Assembly: GCF_023053635.1 (NCBI RefSeq)
Contig: NC_086192.1
Location: 15,786,001 to 15,850,000 of the forward strand
Direction of reading: 5' to 3'
Source of the DNA: Elgaria multicarinata webbii
Taxonomy: Eukaryota > Chordata > Lepidosauria > Squamata > Anguidae
Length of the DNA stretch: 64,000 bases
Shown here: positions 11,128 through 28,264 of the stretch, one piece after another
How positions within the stretch are numbered: the stretch's first letter is position 1
How the letters are laid out: every line of letters begins with the position of its first letter
Notes under the pieces: model-generated
What the model was told of the DNA's origin: nothing
The model's database searches: none
The model's input: the letters and a program-made list of their open reading frames with translations, nothing else
Translations under genes and position numbers: made by a program

Positions 11128-11373
11128 CTGGGGTGATGCGTCCGCCTGGCCGTGTCCAAGACCTTCTGTCGTGCATGGCCTGGGGCTCTCAGTCGCTCGC
11201 TGCAAGGGGCACGGAGAACTCCCCCGGGACGGGAGCTCCTCTCCAGGGGCTATTTGGAGACAGGTGCCCCTGCCGGAGATCCCGTTTTCCGGCGTGGCCC
11301 CCGGGGCTGGCCCACCTTGGCCTGGGCCCACGACCATCTCTACGTGGGGCTGCGATCCGTCCTGCCCCTTCAT
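11128..11373 (-). CDS. Candidate first coding exon of TSPOAP1 (weak)
   Basis: An open frame of 82 codons starts at ATG 11373 (MKGQDGSQPHVEMVV) and ends DASPQ at a good donor, CAG|GTAATG, in phase 0. The first certain TSPOAP1 exon (2582) also opens in phase 0, so the two would join in frame over an 8.5 kb intron. The peptide is low-complexity and rich in G, P, S and E, as the human N-terminus is, but I see no residue-level match. An alternative is a shorter internal exon of 24 codons after CCCCTTGCAG. GC-rich sequence opens several other frames here, so this may be chance. Confidence 0.25.
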
Positions 11374-11379
11374 CCCTGG

Positions 11380-12250
11380 TGGCGGAGCAGCGGTGCAATG
11401 CCTCGGAGTACAGCCAAGGAGGGCGAGCGGGTCTCTGGCTGTCGCTGCTCAGCCTCACGGCCATCGCAGCACCGCCGGCCAACGAGGCAGGCGCCGTGCA
11501 TGGAGCATGGGATGCATCTTCATCGCAGGAATAGAAGGACCTGGCATCGGCTCTCAGCGGAGCCTGGTGGGGTTCACATTCTGCACATGCTGATCTGCGG
11601 CTGGCTTGGCAGGAGGAGGAGGAGGAGGAAGAGGAGGAGGAGGAGGAGGAGGAGGAGGAGGAAGGCCCCCTCCTTCCTGCTCATACAAAAGGCTGCAAGA
11701 TCCCTGGGTCCGCTTTGCCTTCGGCAGCCGTGGCGGGTCCCTGATGCGCACACAGGCACGGTCACATCTCAGCGGGGTCCCTCCGCTCACAGCTAGCGCA
11801 TCAGACGGGCCTGCTTCTCTCTCTCTCAGTGCCGGCTCGTGCACAGCGCAGTTTTCGGCTAGGGAGGCTTCGTCCAGCCAGCGGTTTGCCTCATGCTCAG
11901 ACGCACCGCCGGCTCGCTAGCCTTGCGCTAGCTAGGTGCGCCTCTTTCGCTCCAGACCAAATTCCTCGGGCTTTGATGTGGGACTCCCTGGCACTGGCAC
12001 TGAGCAGGAGCGGCTGGCTGTTGCGAGCCCTCCAATAAGAAGTGGCTCAGGCGGTTTCCATGGAAATGGTTGGAGGAGAAGGAGGAGGCGGTGTGCTGCT
12101 CGCTGCCTGGTGATGTGCGGGCAGCCGACTGCAGCACAGGGCTGGCAGGCAAAGGCGCCGGGCACCCGGGCGGAGGCAGAACCGGCAGCCTGGGGCACAG
12201 TGGGGCGTGTGTGTTGCCTCTTGTTGCTTGGACCTTTGGAACCACAGTTT
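11380..12250 (-). promoter_or_regulatory. GC- and CpG-rich stretch, possible TSPOAP1 promoter
   Basis: CpG is clearly more frequent here than in flanking DNA, for example around 11720-11950 and 12060-12200. It lies directly upstream of the candidate first exon of TSPOAP1 on the minus strand and about 8 kb downstream of the SUPT4H1 3' end. There is no obvious TATA box. Promoter function is inferred from position and composition only. A (GGA)n tract at 11611-11663 lies inside. Confidence 0.3.
11611..11663 (+). repeat. (GGA)n microsatellite
   Basis: An imperfect polypurine run of GGA units with one GAA interruption; it produces the Leu- and Pro-run frames on the other strand. Confidence 0.95.
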
Positions 12251-12574
12251 TGCAGAAGGAACCAGTTCTCTCTCACACACACATATGCCCCTGATCCAAT
12301 GGGCCAGAGACCACAAAAGCTTCTGCTACCCCAGAGGCCCAGCTGATCTGGCTGCCCGGAGACAGAAGCCCAGCTGGGTAGGATCAAAACTCATTCCCAG
12401 CCACCTCTCAGGGCGGGACTCCTCCACCAAGGTGGTGCGTGGCAGTCAAAGCCACGGGATAAAAACCGATGTCGTGAGCAAAAGGGCACGCTCAGCCTAA
12501 GAAAGCAGCAAACACCCGCATCGGGCCAAGATGACAACGCACAACTGCAGCCACAACCCACATTTGGCGTTGGC

Positions 12575-12645
12575 ACATGTGGCTGGGGGATTCTGGGAGT
12601 TGTAGCCCAACACATCTGGAGTGCGTTGAGTTAGAGAAGGCTGTC
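12575..12645. mobile_element. Fold-back MITE, one arm
   Basis: GATTCTGGGAGTTGTAGCCCAACACATCTGGAG matches the right arm of 7839-7964; the left arm is lost. Confidence 0.7.
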
Positions 12646-12649
12646 TGTG

Positions 12650-14350
12650 GTGGCGGTGAGTGGGAAGGCGTCATGCAACGGTCCCCAGGTGTCTGTTAGC
12701 AGGTTCAAAATGATCCTCCTCCGCGGTGGATGGATTTGCAGGCTGTGTGCCACATGGTGTCTTAGTGTCCATGCGCGGGCACTGACATGCATGTGCGCAA
12801 GAGGCAACATGCACCACCAAGCCAGGAATTTAACTTCTCGAGATGTCAAGGAGGGCGCTGAACGCTGAAGAACCAGAACAGCGCCAACTGGCACTAAAAC
12901 CCAGCCCCTCCCCAAAGGCAAAAATAGGGAAAGCCCGTTGACCGGGGCAGGAGCAAACACGATAGGGAATGTGGTAGATGACACTTGCCCTGGCATGAAC
13001 GTACGAGTGATGGGAAATGATGTCCATGTTTAGTTGTGCCACAACCGACAGCTTGTTAAAGTTCAAGAACCCTCCCCCCAAAAAGTTGGCAACCCTCCTT
13101 GTTCATTGGGAAGGGCTGAGCCAGATGTTCCCATGTTCTGACATGGTGCCCTCCAGATGTTTTAGACTACAATCCCCATAGGCCCCAGCCAGCATGGGCA
13201 ATTATCAGGGATGATGGGAGCTGAAGTCCCCCAAAACTGAAGGACCTACAAGCTGGGGAAAGCCAGGCTAGGCTCAAAGACCACCTAGAAGCTATTGCAA
13301 TGTCGACTCCCCTATACGGTGCAGTGGAGGGAGAAATACTCTGTTCGTGCTCAGAGGCACTGCTTCGAGGCAGCGGCATGGAGACTCGCAAGATAAAAGT
13401 GGAGAAAACAGGCAGGCTGATTAGAGATGCCCGCAGTTCAATGCTGCGGTAAAATAGGTCACTGCTATTTCTAAATGCATGCACAGAGGGTGTGCATCTA
13501 TAGCGTGGCACTTCTCCCCCCCCCCCATGTGCTCCTGCGTAATGCGTGTGCGCACACAAAAGCGGCACTTTAATCTGGAATGCAGCATTCTGAGGAGACG
13601 GTATCGCCCCTGTCAAAAGGAAGCTTTCATACATGCGGAACAACACGCTGTAAGAACGGAATTGCACACAGCCTTTTGTCAACGGAGCAACAGCCATCAG
13701 GCGTGATGGATCACGCATTCATGCGCCTCGAATTCAGCGGTCCAGGGAGCGCCTGCTATCTTGCGCAGAAGGGAGACGTGATCAACCCCACCAGATAGAA
13801 AAAAATCTGGGGCTTAATTCGGGCCTGCCAAACTATTATACACCAGGCAGACCATAATATGCATCTGGTGGGCTTGACACCCCCCACCCTCCTGCCATGA
13901 CCCAGGTCAGCAGTTCTTGGCCAAAGCATATTCTGGGTGACCAGTGGACAATAGGGAATTTTCTCCCTTGTTATGAGAGGAGAAGCTGCACCTGTAGAAA
14001 TTCCCCCCTGTACCAAGTAGGGCAAGAGCAGAAGCCCCGACCCACAGCACAAAGTAACTGAGCGCATGCGGAATCTTTTTGTTAAAAAAAGCCAACCCTG
14101 CTCTTCGCCCCTGCCTTTAAATGCAGCAGGAGTGAAAAGGAATCTCTCTGCCGGGAGCCATGCTTCAAAGAGGCCAGGAGAAAGGGCCCCGGGAAGCTAA
14201 TATCGCCTCTTAAGGCCTTCCTCTGGCCAGTGTCACTACAAAAGCCCCCAAAACAGAAAAATGGGCATCAGTGTCTACAGTGTTTAATAAATAAATGAAT
14301 AAAAGTAATGCCCTTTATGGTTGAGTATTCAATAAATGTTCACCTTTAAA
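12650..14350. other. Stretch between TSPOAP1 and SUPT4H1 with no recognised gene
   Basis: It contains one fold-back MITE (13143-13265). The minus frame of 183 codons at 13167-13718 runs through that MITE and has no known domain. In human this interval holds miR-142, which I do not see. Confidence 0.4.
13143..13265. mobile_element. Fold-back MITE, diverged
   Basis: ATGGTGCCCTCCAGATGTTTTAGACTACAATCCCC and the mirrored GATGATGGGAGCTGAAGTCC around CCAGCCAGCATGGGCA. Confidence 0.7.
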
Positions 14351-14354
14351 AAGA

Positions 14355-15207
14355 AATTGCAGATGACACCAAATTGGGTGGGATAGCTAATACCCTGGAA
14401 GACAGAAACAAACTTCAAAGTGATCTTGATAGGCTGGAGTGCTGGGCTGAAAACAACAGAATGAAATTTAAGAGGGATAAATGCCAAGTTCTACATTTAG
14501 GAAATAGAAACCAAAGGCACAGTTACAAGATGGGGGATACTTGGCTCAGCAATACTACAAACGAGAAGGCTCTTGGAATTGTTGTAGATCACAAGCTGAA
14601 TATGAGCCAACAGTGTGATGTGGCTGCAAGAAAGGCAAATGCTATTTTGGGCTGCATTAAAAGAAGTATTAATTCGAAAGTATTCCAAATCACAGGAGGT
14701 ACTGGTTCCTCTCTATTCGGCCCTGGTTAGGCCTCATCTAGAGTATTGCATCCAGTTCTAGGCTCCACAATTCAAGAAGGACGCAGACAAGCTGGAGCAT
14801 GTTCAGAGGAGGGCAACCAGGAGGATCAGGGGTCTGGAAACAAAGCCCTGTGAAGAGAGACTTAAAGAACTGGGCATGTTGAGCCTGGAGAAGAGAAGAT
14901 TGAGGGGAGACATGAGAGCACTCTTCAAATACTTAAAAGGTTGTCACACAGAGGAGGGCCAGGATCTCTTCTCGATCCCCCACAAAGTGCAGGACACGGA
15001 ATAACAGGCTCAAGTGACAGGAAGCCAGATTCCGGGTGGACATCAGGAAAAACTTCCTAACTGTTAGAGCAGTACAACAATGGAACCAGTTACCTAGGGA
15101 GGTTGTGGGCTCTCCCACCCGAGAGGCCTTCAAGAGGCAGCTGGACAACCCTCTGTCAGGGATGCTTTAGGGTGGATTCCTGCATTAAGCGATTCTATGA
15201 TTCTATG
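14355..15207 (+). mobile_element. CR1 LINE, long 3' segment including end of reverse transcriptase
   Basis: The longest CR1 copy here. The first part encodes the RT palm-to-thumb end (LGGIANTLEDRNKLQSDLDR, LECWAENNRMKFKRDKCQVL, HLGNRNQ), the second the C-terminal domain ([40 protein letters not shown]), then the ATTCTATG tail. The frame is broken by stops and shifts; the element is 5'-truncated and dead. Confidence 0.95.
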
Positions 15208-15235
15208 TGCTGCGCGTGCCTATGTGTGCGTCCCC

Positions 15236-15305
15236 AACCTTAAGCCCCTCAAGGTGTGTTGGATTGCAGTTCCTGTAATGCCCTGGCAGGCAGCCCAATG
15301 ACCCA
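15236..15305. mobile_element. Fold-back MITE fragment
   Basis: CCCTCAAGGTGTGTTGGATTGCAGTTCCTGTAATGCCCTGGCAGG, one arm only. Confidence 0.6.
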
Positions 15306-16678
15306 TGGTTTGTTTGTTTTTGCTAAGCGATGTTCACATGTAACGTTTCGAACAGCTGAATTTCTTGGGTTATGCCTGAAATTGCGCTCAAGAGGCCGGT
15401 GAGAATCCTCATACTTCTCCTAGAGACTCACTGCTTCTGTATGTTTCCTTAGTGTTAAATGTTCAGCCTAGAATGACCCACGGCAATATTACAGTAAACT
15501 TGACATTGTTCCTTACAGTTCAGGTACGCATAGGTAACACGCTTGCGCAGGAGAATCAAGACGCACTCCCCTCTCCCAGGTGTGAGATTTAACTTTTGGG
15601 AGCAGAGCGCTGAGACCCACCGGCTGCGGCAAAAATCTTTGCTCAAAAGGTCTTGAAAAGGAAGAATTAGAAAGAAAGAAGGCTGAACGACTGGAAATGG
15701 GAAAGGTCCCTGATAAACACACACACACACACACACGGGTGTGTGTGTGTGTGCTGTGGAATCCAGGGGTGTACGCACATGCCTGACACTGACACACACT
15801 TTAGAAGACAGTGACTTTCCGGCTCATCACCCACAGGGATTAAAATAATTAAGATGGGTGAAGACGGAGAGTCAAATGGGAAGCGACACGCAAGAAGCTC
15901 AAACCGGGAAAGCGTGAAAATGCTGACACGACAACCCCCCGAGGCGGTCCTTGTGAGAGAGGCCAGAGTTAAAACTTGATAGCAGTCTATAACCTGACCT
16001 CCCTCCCTCACACACAGAGCAAACAAAAACGCAGTCACAGATCGGCACCAGAAGAGAAAGCGCACACAGCAATTGCACTTTTCCATTCTACTTCAACGGA
16101 AAAACCGGGCAGGGATGGGGGGGAATGACTGAGGGGCAAAGACCCTCCTTTGTGAACCAGAGGTATAAAATCATACTTAGTCCTTTGCCCGGGCTGCAAA
16201 TCCTGGTTCTGAAACACTAGGGCGGGCTCCAGCCCCATCCTTACCAGAGACATAAAAATATGCAGATTAAATACTAGATGCCATTTCTACCCCCTCACCG
16301 CCCCAAAGTCAATTGCACAGTACAGCAACTTAAAAACATCCCTCACCCAAAACAAGGCTCCAGTCCTCATGTTGACAGAAGGAATGCTCAAGGCACTGTC
16401 TTTAAGCCATTAGAGATCAACACAATATCCATCGCAACAGTATTATTTATTCGCTCCCTCACAAAACAGGGAAATCAGGCTGCAGGTTTTGCGTCTCCAA
16501 TATATGGATGCTATTAACGTCTGGAAGAGAGAGTGCATCTTTGCACCCCTTTATTTTTTTTTTAAAGAGCAACTTAATTATCGCCGTCCAAGTAGCCTCT
16601 CTTACTTCGGTTGTTATGTTAGTGCAGGCTTCCGCCTTAGAATTCCATGATCTCAACCGGAGACAGAGCTATTTTGTA
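15306..16678. other. Stretch with no recognised gene
   Basis: It contains the CA/TG palindrome at 15717-15753. The minus frames of 94-139 codons across 15455-16086 overlap that repeat and each other and carry no domain. Confidence 0.4.
15717..15753. repeat. (AC)n-GGG-(TG)n inverted microsatellite
   Basis: Ten AC units, GGG, then seven TG units, so the two halves are complementary and can fold into a hairpin. Confidence 0.95.
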
Positions 16679-16679
16679 A

Positions 16680-16962
16680 AATCATAGAATAGCAGAGTTG
16701 GAAGGGTCCTCTAAGGCCATCAAGTCCAACCCCCTGCTCAATGCAGGAATCCACCCTAAAGCATCCCTGACAGGTGGTTGTCCAGCTGCCTCTTTAAGGC
16801 CTCTAATGTGGGAGAGCCCACAACCTCCCTAGGTAATTGGTCCCATTGTCATACTGCTCTAACAGTCAGGAAGTTTTTCCTAATGTCCACCCGGAATCTG
16901 GCTTCCTTTAACTTGAGCCCGTTTTTCCGTGTCCTGCACTCTGAGAGGATCGAGAAGAGCTG
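16680..16962 (-). mobile_element. CR1 LINE 3' end
   Basis: ATCATAGAATAGCAGAGTTGG through GGAAGTTTTTCCTAATGTCC to CGAGAAGAG. 5'-truncated. Confidence 0.92.
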
Positions 16963-16964
16963 CA

Positions 16965-18470
16965 GACCTGTGATATGAACAAGCTGTGACTCCTATTATC
17001 CCTCACCACAGGCCAGGGGATGATGGGAAATAGAGTCCAAGCAACATCTGGCAGGCCAGAGATGGACACTGCCTCGTCATAATGCAGGCGAGGGGGGGGG
17101 GTCCTCCATACCAAAAAAATCTGTGCTCTTTGCTTACTAGCTTTCTACATGCAGGTCATTATTTTGCACGCAGAACCATGTCCCTATCCTGCTTCAGCCT
17201 GAAATGGTAGAAGCCGGAAAGAGAAGTGGGTCCCCGCGCCCTGCTTTTTAAACCATCTGTTATTTCTAAGAACTCGGAGAATGTTTGGAATAAATTCCCG
17301 GGTCCCTGAATTTGGGAGGGCTCCTGGCCACCCAAGGTTAAGACAGACACATGTATGTTTATGTATTTCATACTTCAAATAAATAAAACAACCTATTAGC
17401 TGGAGGTGGTGGTGAAGGAGAACACCTCGTTTAAACTTATACCTTGCCTTTTCACTGCAAATGTGGCCCAAGGCAGAAATTAACAATAAACTACAAATTT
17501 AAGACATACGAAGTTATGGTCAAAACTTTAAGAGCAAATGTGTTACTTGTGTTTATGGTGTGTGAGTATAAAGCAGGGAGGCGCAGGGCAAACGCAGGGC
17601 CTTCCCTGACCAATGGTTCGATCATTTCTTGGCTAAAAGTGGTTCCACACCGGTGCGATAGAGGACTTTTAAAGTATTGCGATGTCCCCTTTCTCGAAGG
17701 TGCTCCTGGCAATGCATCCATTCCTGATCTCCTTCCTCCCACTACTCATTGTAAGGAGTCGTGGGTGAGCAGGCTGTAGCCCCAGGAAGGGGAGTGGCAC
17801 GAGAAAGTAGATCTCTGGGTGATTTGTAGTCGATCAGCAAGGGAAACGGACTCCCAATTCGACCACAAAAAGAAGCCCCCCTTCCCCGTAAATGTTGGGA
17901 ACTCAGGAGCGAGTCTGTGTATGGAAGGACTGGCAGCAAAGTCCTCTCCTGGCAATCGAATGCGTTAATGCAGAATTTATGCCTTCGCTCTGGCAGCCTC
18001 CAGCAAAGGAGGTTTAACCCCAGCTTCTTCCCAGAGCCAAGATGGAAGGCCAAAAGAAGACGGTTGTAAGTTGTGCAAATGATCAACTCCCTTCGCTGTG
18101 GGATGAAAACTGGATCACCGCCAAGCTTGAGGGCGAATAAGGTAAGAAACAGGCCTGCACTGCCTCCGAGCGGCAGCTAGAAATACGCCTCCGACGAACG
18201 GTCCAATCAACCACGAGTCTGTTCCTACCCACGCTCATCCGCTGAAGGCACCTGCTGTGTGGCCCCTTTGCCAAGCAGAAGATTCCTAAACATTTAGCAT
18301 CCTTCCTCTTCGGGAACCTGCTGCAGCGTGTGCCATCTGCGGAGGAAGGCGTCTGGATGGAGGCAGACTCCCTGGCTGTGCAATGCACATTCTGTCTAGA
18401 AGTCCTGCAAAGGTAACGCTGCCAAAGCTTTTGCAGATACGGAAAAGAAGGGGGTGTATTTAAAGCGGCT
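16965..18470. other. Stretch with no recognised gene
   Basis: A G-run at 17093-17101. Minus frames of 100-131 codons (17184, 17742, 18083) show no domain or splice context that I can support. Confidence 0.35.
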
Positions 18471-18473
18471 CTC

Positions 18474-18575
18474 CTCAACCCGGCGCCCTCCAGCTGTGTT
18501 GGGACTACAAACCCGGACCACTCCTCGCCAGCCAGGCCGTTACATCTGTAGCCTGCTGCGCTGAGGAAGGACGCT
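18474..18575. mobile_element. Fold-back MITE fragment
   Basis: CAACCCGGCGCCCTCCAGCTGTGTTGGGACTACAA, the left arm of the family. Confidence 0.65.
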
Positions 18576-18670
18576 GTAAAGAATCGTTTCGTTTTTATAC
18601 TCTCTGCAGTTTATCCTTCACGGACCTCCGTCTTGAGTGTCTGGGGACTGGGTAGATTAGAGATCGAGAG

Positions 18671-18748
18671 CACCCTTCCTCAACCTGCTGCCCTCCAGAT
18701 GTTCCAGACTGCAATGCCCATCGTCCCCCAGCCAGCACGGGGAGAGAG
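18671..18748. mobile_element. Fold-back MITE fragment
   Basis: CCTTCCTCAACCTGCTGCCCTCCAGATGTTCCAGACTGCAATGCCC, left arm and centre. Confidence 0.7.
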
Positions 18749-19077
18749 GCCTGCAAAGTTGTCTATATATACCTTGAGTTTCGCATTCCTTCCACCACCC
18801 CACAGTCACGTTCTTGATTCATTATCAGAGCATGGGATGAACTGTAGTAATTAAGATAGATTTTCGCTGTATCCTTGAAAAAGAAGCCTTATTCATTCAC
18901 TCAGGCCTTCCTGCACACGAGGAGGATGTGCTTCGGAGAAGAGGGAGGGGGGCGCATCTGGAATAAGCAAAGTGGTCAGCAGCCTCCACCAGCTGATGCT
19001 TGGATGTCCAAAAGCAGCATGAAATTTTTTTTGGGGGGGGGGGTGAGAGAGAAGGGGGAAGAGAAAAGGAATTTCGA

Positions 19078-19195
19078 TGCCACCTGGACCTGGTCGTGAA
19101 CACAGGAAGAACCGGGTTCAACTCCCGCCTCTGCCACACACATCACGGGGCTTTGCACAAGCTATTTGCTCTCAGCCTCAACCTCCCCTGTGTAA
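19078..19195 (+). mobile_element. tRNA-derived SINE (MIR-like)
   Basis: AACCGGGTTCAACTCCCGCCTCTGCCACAC carries a B box; GGGGCTTTGCACAAGCTATTTG and CCTCAACCTCCCCTGTGTAAAAT follow the MIR core order. Confidence 0.65.
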
Positions 19196-19285
19196 AATAT
19201 ATGGCAATCAGAGCAATGAATCAAGGTAACAGGCTTTACAAACAAGGAATTCTACACGTACGAGTGGTACTGGATTACTACATAT

Positions 19286-19330
<45 letters not shown>
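19286..19330 (+). repeat. (CA)n(GA)n compound microsatellite
   Basis: Nine CA units run directly into fourteen GA units. Confidence 0.95.
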
Positions 19331-19332
<2 letters not shown>

Positions 19333-19889
19333 ACAGCCTGGTTTGCACTGAACGATAAACCATGGCGTGGTTTGTTGAAATCCAGCTTGCTGTTGTATCT
19401 GAACCCATCCCTGCAAACGAACTCTGGCTTGTTAACCCGCTACAAACCAGAAGCAAAAGCTGTGCTTTTCTGTTAGTTTACAGTCTGGTGAGTTGAAACT
19501 TCGGTTTGTTGTGACATTTGAACCCAGAACAGTGGCTTTTCCCTGTTCTGTTTGCACTGGCAAGTCTGCCCTGAAACAAAAGTACCGGGCAAGACCAGTT
19601 GGAAAATGAAACCACTCTGAAGGCAGGCAAAACGGGCGGAAAAGAAGCAAGCCAGAAATAGGGAAAATAAGCCGCAGCCTGCTTGATCCTTTGCAAGAGA
19701 ATGTATGCAACAAACAAGGTTAACATAAACCATGGTTTAGCATTACACGCAAACACAACCATTATCACAGAGCATTTCAGAGCAAACCCAGCAACGTGAG
19801 TCCACCTTTAGCAGAACCGCCACCTGTTACAGAAATACGTGTTGTGCAGAAGGCAAGGAAATTTGTAAGAGCAGAAAACCGGAGTGTAG

Positions 19890-20178
19890 ATGTATGACCC
19901 CAGAACCAAATTTATTAAAAATATTTACAGAGATCACAGGACGCTTTCCTTGGGCATTGCTGGCGCTCCGACTTGAAGCCTTTCAGGAAGAAAGCTGTCC
20001 CCTAGCTGTCAGGGGTGAGGAGAAGGACGCCTTTACTAGCCGGGACACGCTTGATCTCTCATCAAAGCCCACCACCCCCACAGAGAGATCGTCCTCACAT
20101 GACATTAGAGCTGCTCTGTATAGCAGTCTCTACAGAAGGGGGAGCCTGCGAGGTGCAGGATCGGGGCACGAGATCTTC
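19890..20178 (-). other. SUPT4H1: SUPT4H1 3' UTR with poly(A) signal
   Basis: About 290 bases follow the stop codon without any recognisable repeat. The hexamer AATAAA (minus strand, 19916-19911) is the first canonical poly(A) signal after the stop, so cleavage near 19890-19900 is likely. The 3' end is inferred, not shown. Confidence 0.7.
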
Positions 20179-26470
<6,292 letters not shown>

Positions 26471-26599
26471 CCTCTCTAAGCTCCGCCCTTCCTTCTGCCT
26501 TTGAAGTGGGGGAGGGGCTTCCCGCCATAATCAAAATTCTCCTCAGAATTACCTGCGCGCGCCTCCCTTTTTCCCCGCCAAATGTTCCTCACAGGAGCT

Positions 26600-26612
26600 A
26601 AATTCTCTTCAA

Positions 26613-26676
<64 letters not shown>

Positions 26677-26800
26677 TATAGCACCATGTATTTATGTCAC
26701 ACACACACAACAGAATGTTATTTTTATGAACCGCCCAGAGAGCCCCGGCTATTGGGCGGTATAGAAATGTAATAAATAAATAAATAAATAAACTTAAATT
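26600..26800 (+). mobile_element. L2-like tail with (ATT)n and (TTTA)n runs
   Basis: (ATT)n at 26615-26645, (TTTA)n at 26643-26677, then GAACCGCCCAGAGAGCCCCGGCTATTGGGCGGTATAG and (AAAT)n. Lies just upstream of the SUPT4H1 promoter. Confidence 0.85.
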
Positions 26801-26892
26801 CTATCTTGTGCCATTTGGTAAATTTTGTTTTGTGTCTTTATTTCCTACGCACGAGCCTCCTCCCGCCCAAAATCCCCTCACAGGAACTAATT

Positions 26893-26963
26893 CGGGGAGG
26901 GGGTTGGACTGGATGGCCTTAAGAGGACCCTTCCAACTCTACTATTATTATTCTACGATTCTG
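26893..26963 (+). mobile_element. CR1 LINE 3' tip
   Basis: GGGAGGGGGTTGGACTGGATGGCC to TCTACGATTCT. Confidence 0.82.
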
Positions 26964-26974
26964 ACCTAAAATTC

Positions 26975-27880
26975 ACAGCAAACCAATGTGCTGCTGCTGC
27001 CTTGAAAAAGGCAAATTACATGTTAGGCATAACTAAGAAAGGAATTGAAAATAAAAACACCAGCCTTCCTCAACCTGGGCGCTCCAGATGTGTTGGACTG
27101 CATCTCCCAGAATGCCCCAGCTGGCTGGGGCATTCTGGGAGTTGTAGTCCAACACATCTGGAGCGCCCCAGGTTGAGGAAGGCCCGATTGTGCTCCCTTT
27201 ACACAAATGTATAGTGTCACTACACAACTGTGTACCGTTATGATCACCGAACCTAAAAAAAAAAAAGAGGGATATTATAGATCTGGGGGGGAAAGTGCCC
27301 AAAATGGCCACTGAAATGGTCCAGGGGTTGCAGCATCTCCCCTGTGAGGGGAGGTTGGAAAAATGGAGGCTGAGGGGAGACATGATAGAGGGGTACAAAA
27401 TGACGCGTGGTGCGGAGGATGTGGGAAAGGAGACATTTTTCTCCCTAGAACCCAACGGGGTCATCCTATGAAACAATGGTGGGAGATTCAGGACAAATAA
27501 AAGGAAGTCCTTCACACAGCGCATCGTTAAACTATGGAACTCACTACCACAAGACGTGGTGACGGCCACCTCTTTGGATGGCTTTGAAAGGGGGTTGGAT
27601 AAATTCCTGGAGAAGAAGGCGATCAAGGGCTACTAGCCCTGATGGCTACGTGCTACCTCCAGTATCCGAGGCAGGAAGCCTGTATACACCAGTTGCAGGG
27701 GAACATGGGTAGGAGGGTGCTGTTGCACCGTGTCCTGCCTTGTGGGTCCCTGGCCGGTGGCTGGTTGGCCACTGTGTGAACATAGTGCTGGACTACATCA
27801 TTAAAATTATTATTATTATTATAGTGCTGGACTAGATGGACCTTTGGCCTGATCCAGCATCAGGGCACTTATTTATTGCA
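26975..27880 (+). mobile_element. CR1/L3-like LINE 3' end (second family), carrying a fold-back MITE
   Basis: The plus frame starts AAALKKANYMLGITKKGIEN, is cut by the MITE at 27061-27183, and resumes toward RLEKWRLRGDMIEGYKMTRG and LWNSLPQDVVTATSLDGFER. The tail at 27660-27875 is partly duplicated around an (ATT)n run at 27805-27822. Confidence 0.85.
27061..27183. mobile_element. Fold-back hAT-like MITE
   Basis: Nearly identical to 7839-7964: CAGCCTTCCTCAACCTGGGC mirrored by GCCCCAGGTTGAGGAAGGC. The last two bases of the right end are lost and no clean target duplication is seen. Confidence 0.88.
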
Positions 27881-27884
27881 TTTC

Positions 27885-27922
27885 TATACCGCCCAATAAC
27901 TGAAGTTCTCTGGGTGGTTTAC
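27885..27922 (-). mobile_element. L2-like LINE tail
   Basis: CTTATTTATTGCATTTCTATACCGCCCAATAACTG, complement of the standard tail. Confidence 0.7.
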
Positions 27923-28264
27923 CCACTCTTGACCCTTGTGATAACGGCACAGGTGATACATTGGAAATTCAGCCATACACCTAACTTCCTTTGGCACCAC
28001 TATGTGCCACCTTAAAGTCTCCTTTGCTTGCAGTATTTGGCAGGGACGCTCCAGTTGCGAGATCCCTGCACTGAGGTTGGGTTAGATGACCTCTAAGGTC
28101 CTTCCCAACTCAAACATTCTTGGATTCTTTTTTGGGCTTGACCCACTTGTGCAACGTGGCATCATCATGCAGCCCCATTTTGAGGGAGGGTCAAGATAAG
28201 GCACTGCTTCTCGTGAAAGACTTGGGGCGTCATTTAACAGTGGCAGGGGATGATGGTAAGACAT

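Noticed and set aside
11089-11796. Plus frames of 161, 190 and 214 codons
   Set aside because: Several frames are open at once in GC-rich sequence, one ends in the (GGA)n run, and none has a recognisable domain.
11554-11844. Leu- and Pro-run frames near 11.6 kb
   Set aside because: Produced by the (GGA)n microsatellite read in different frames.
14270-14300. TCTACAGTGTTTAATAAATA as a possible miR-142-3p
   Set aside because: Only a short stretch resembles the mature sequence, the seed TGTAGTGTTT is not intact, and no partner arm lies nearby.
14374-14730. 118-codon plus frame resembling a reverse transcriptase end
   Set aside because: As a host gene it is rejected: it is part of a truncated CR1 LINE copy.
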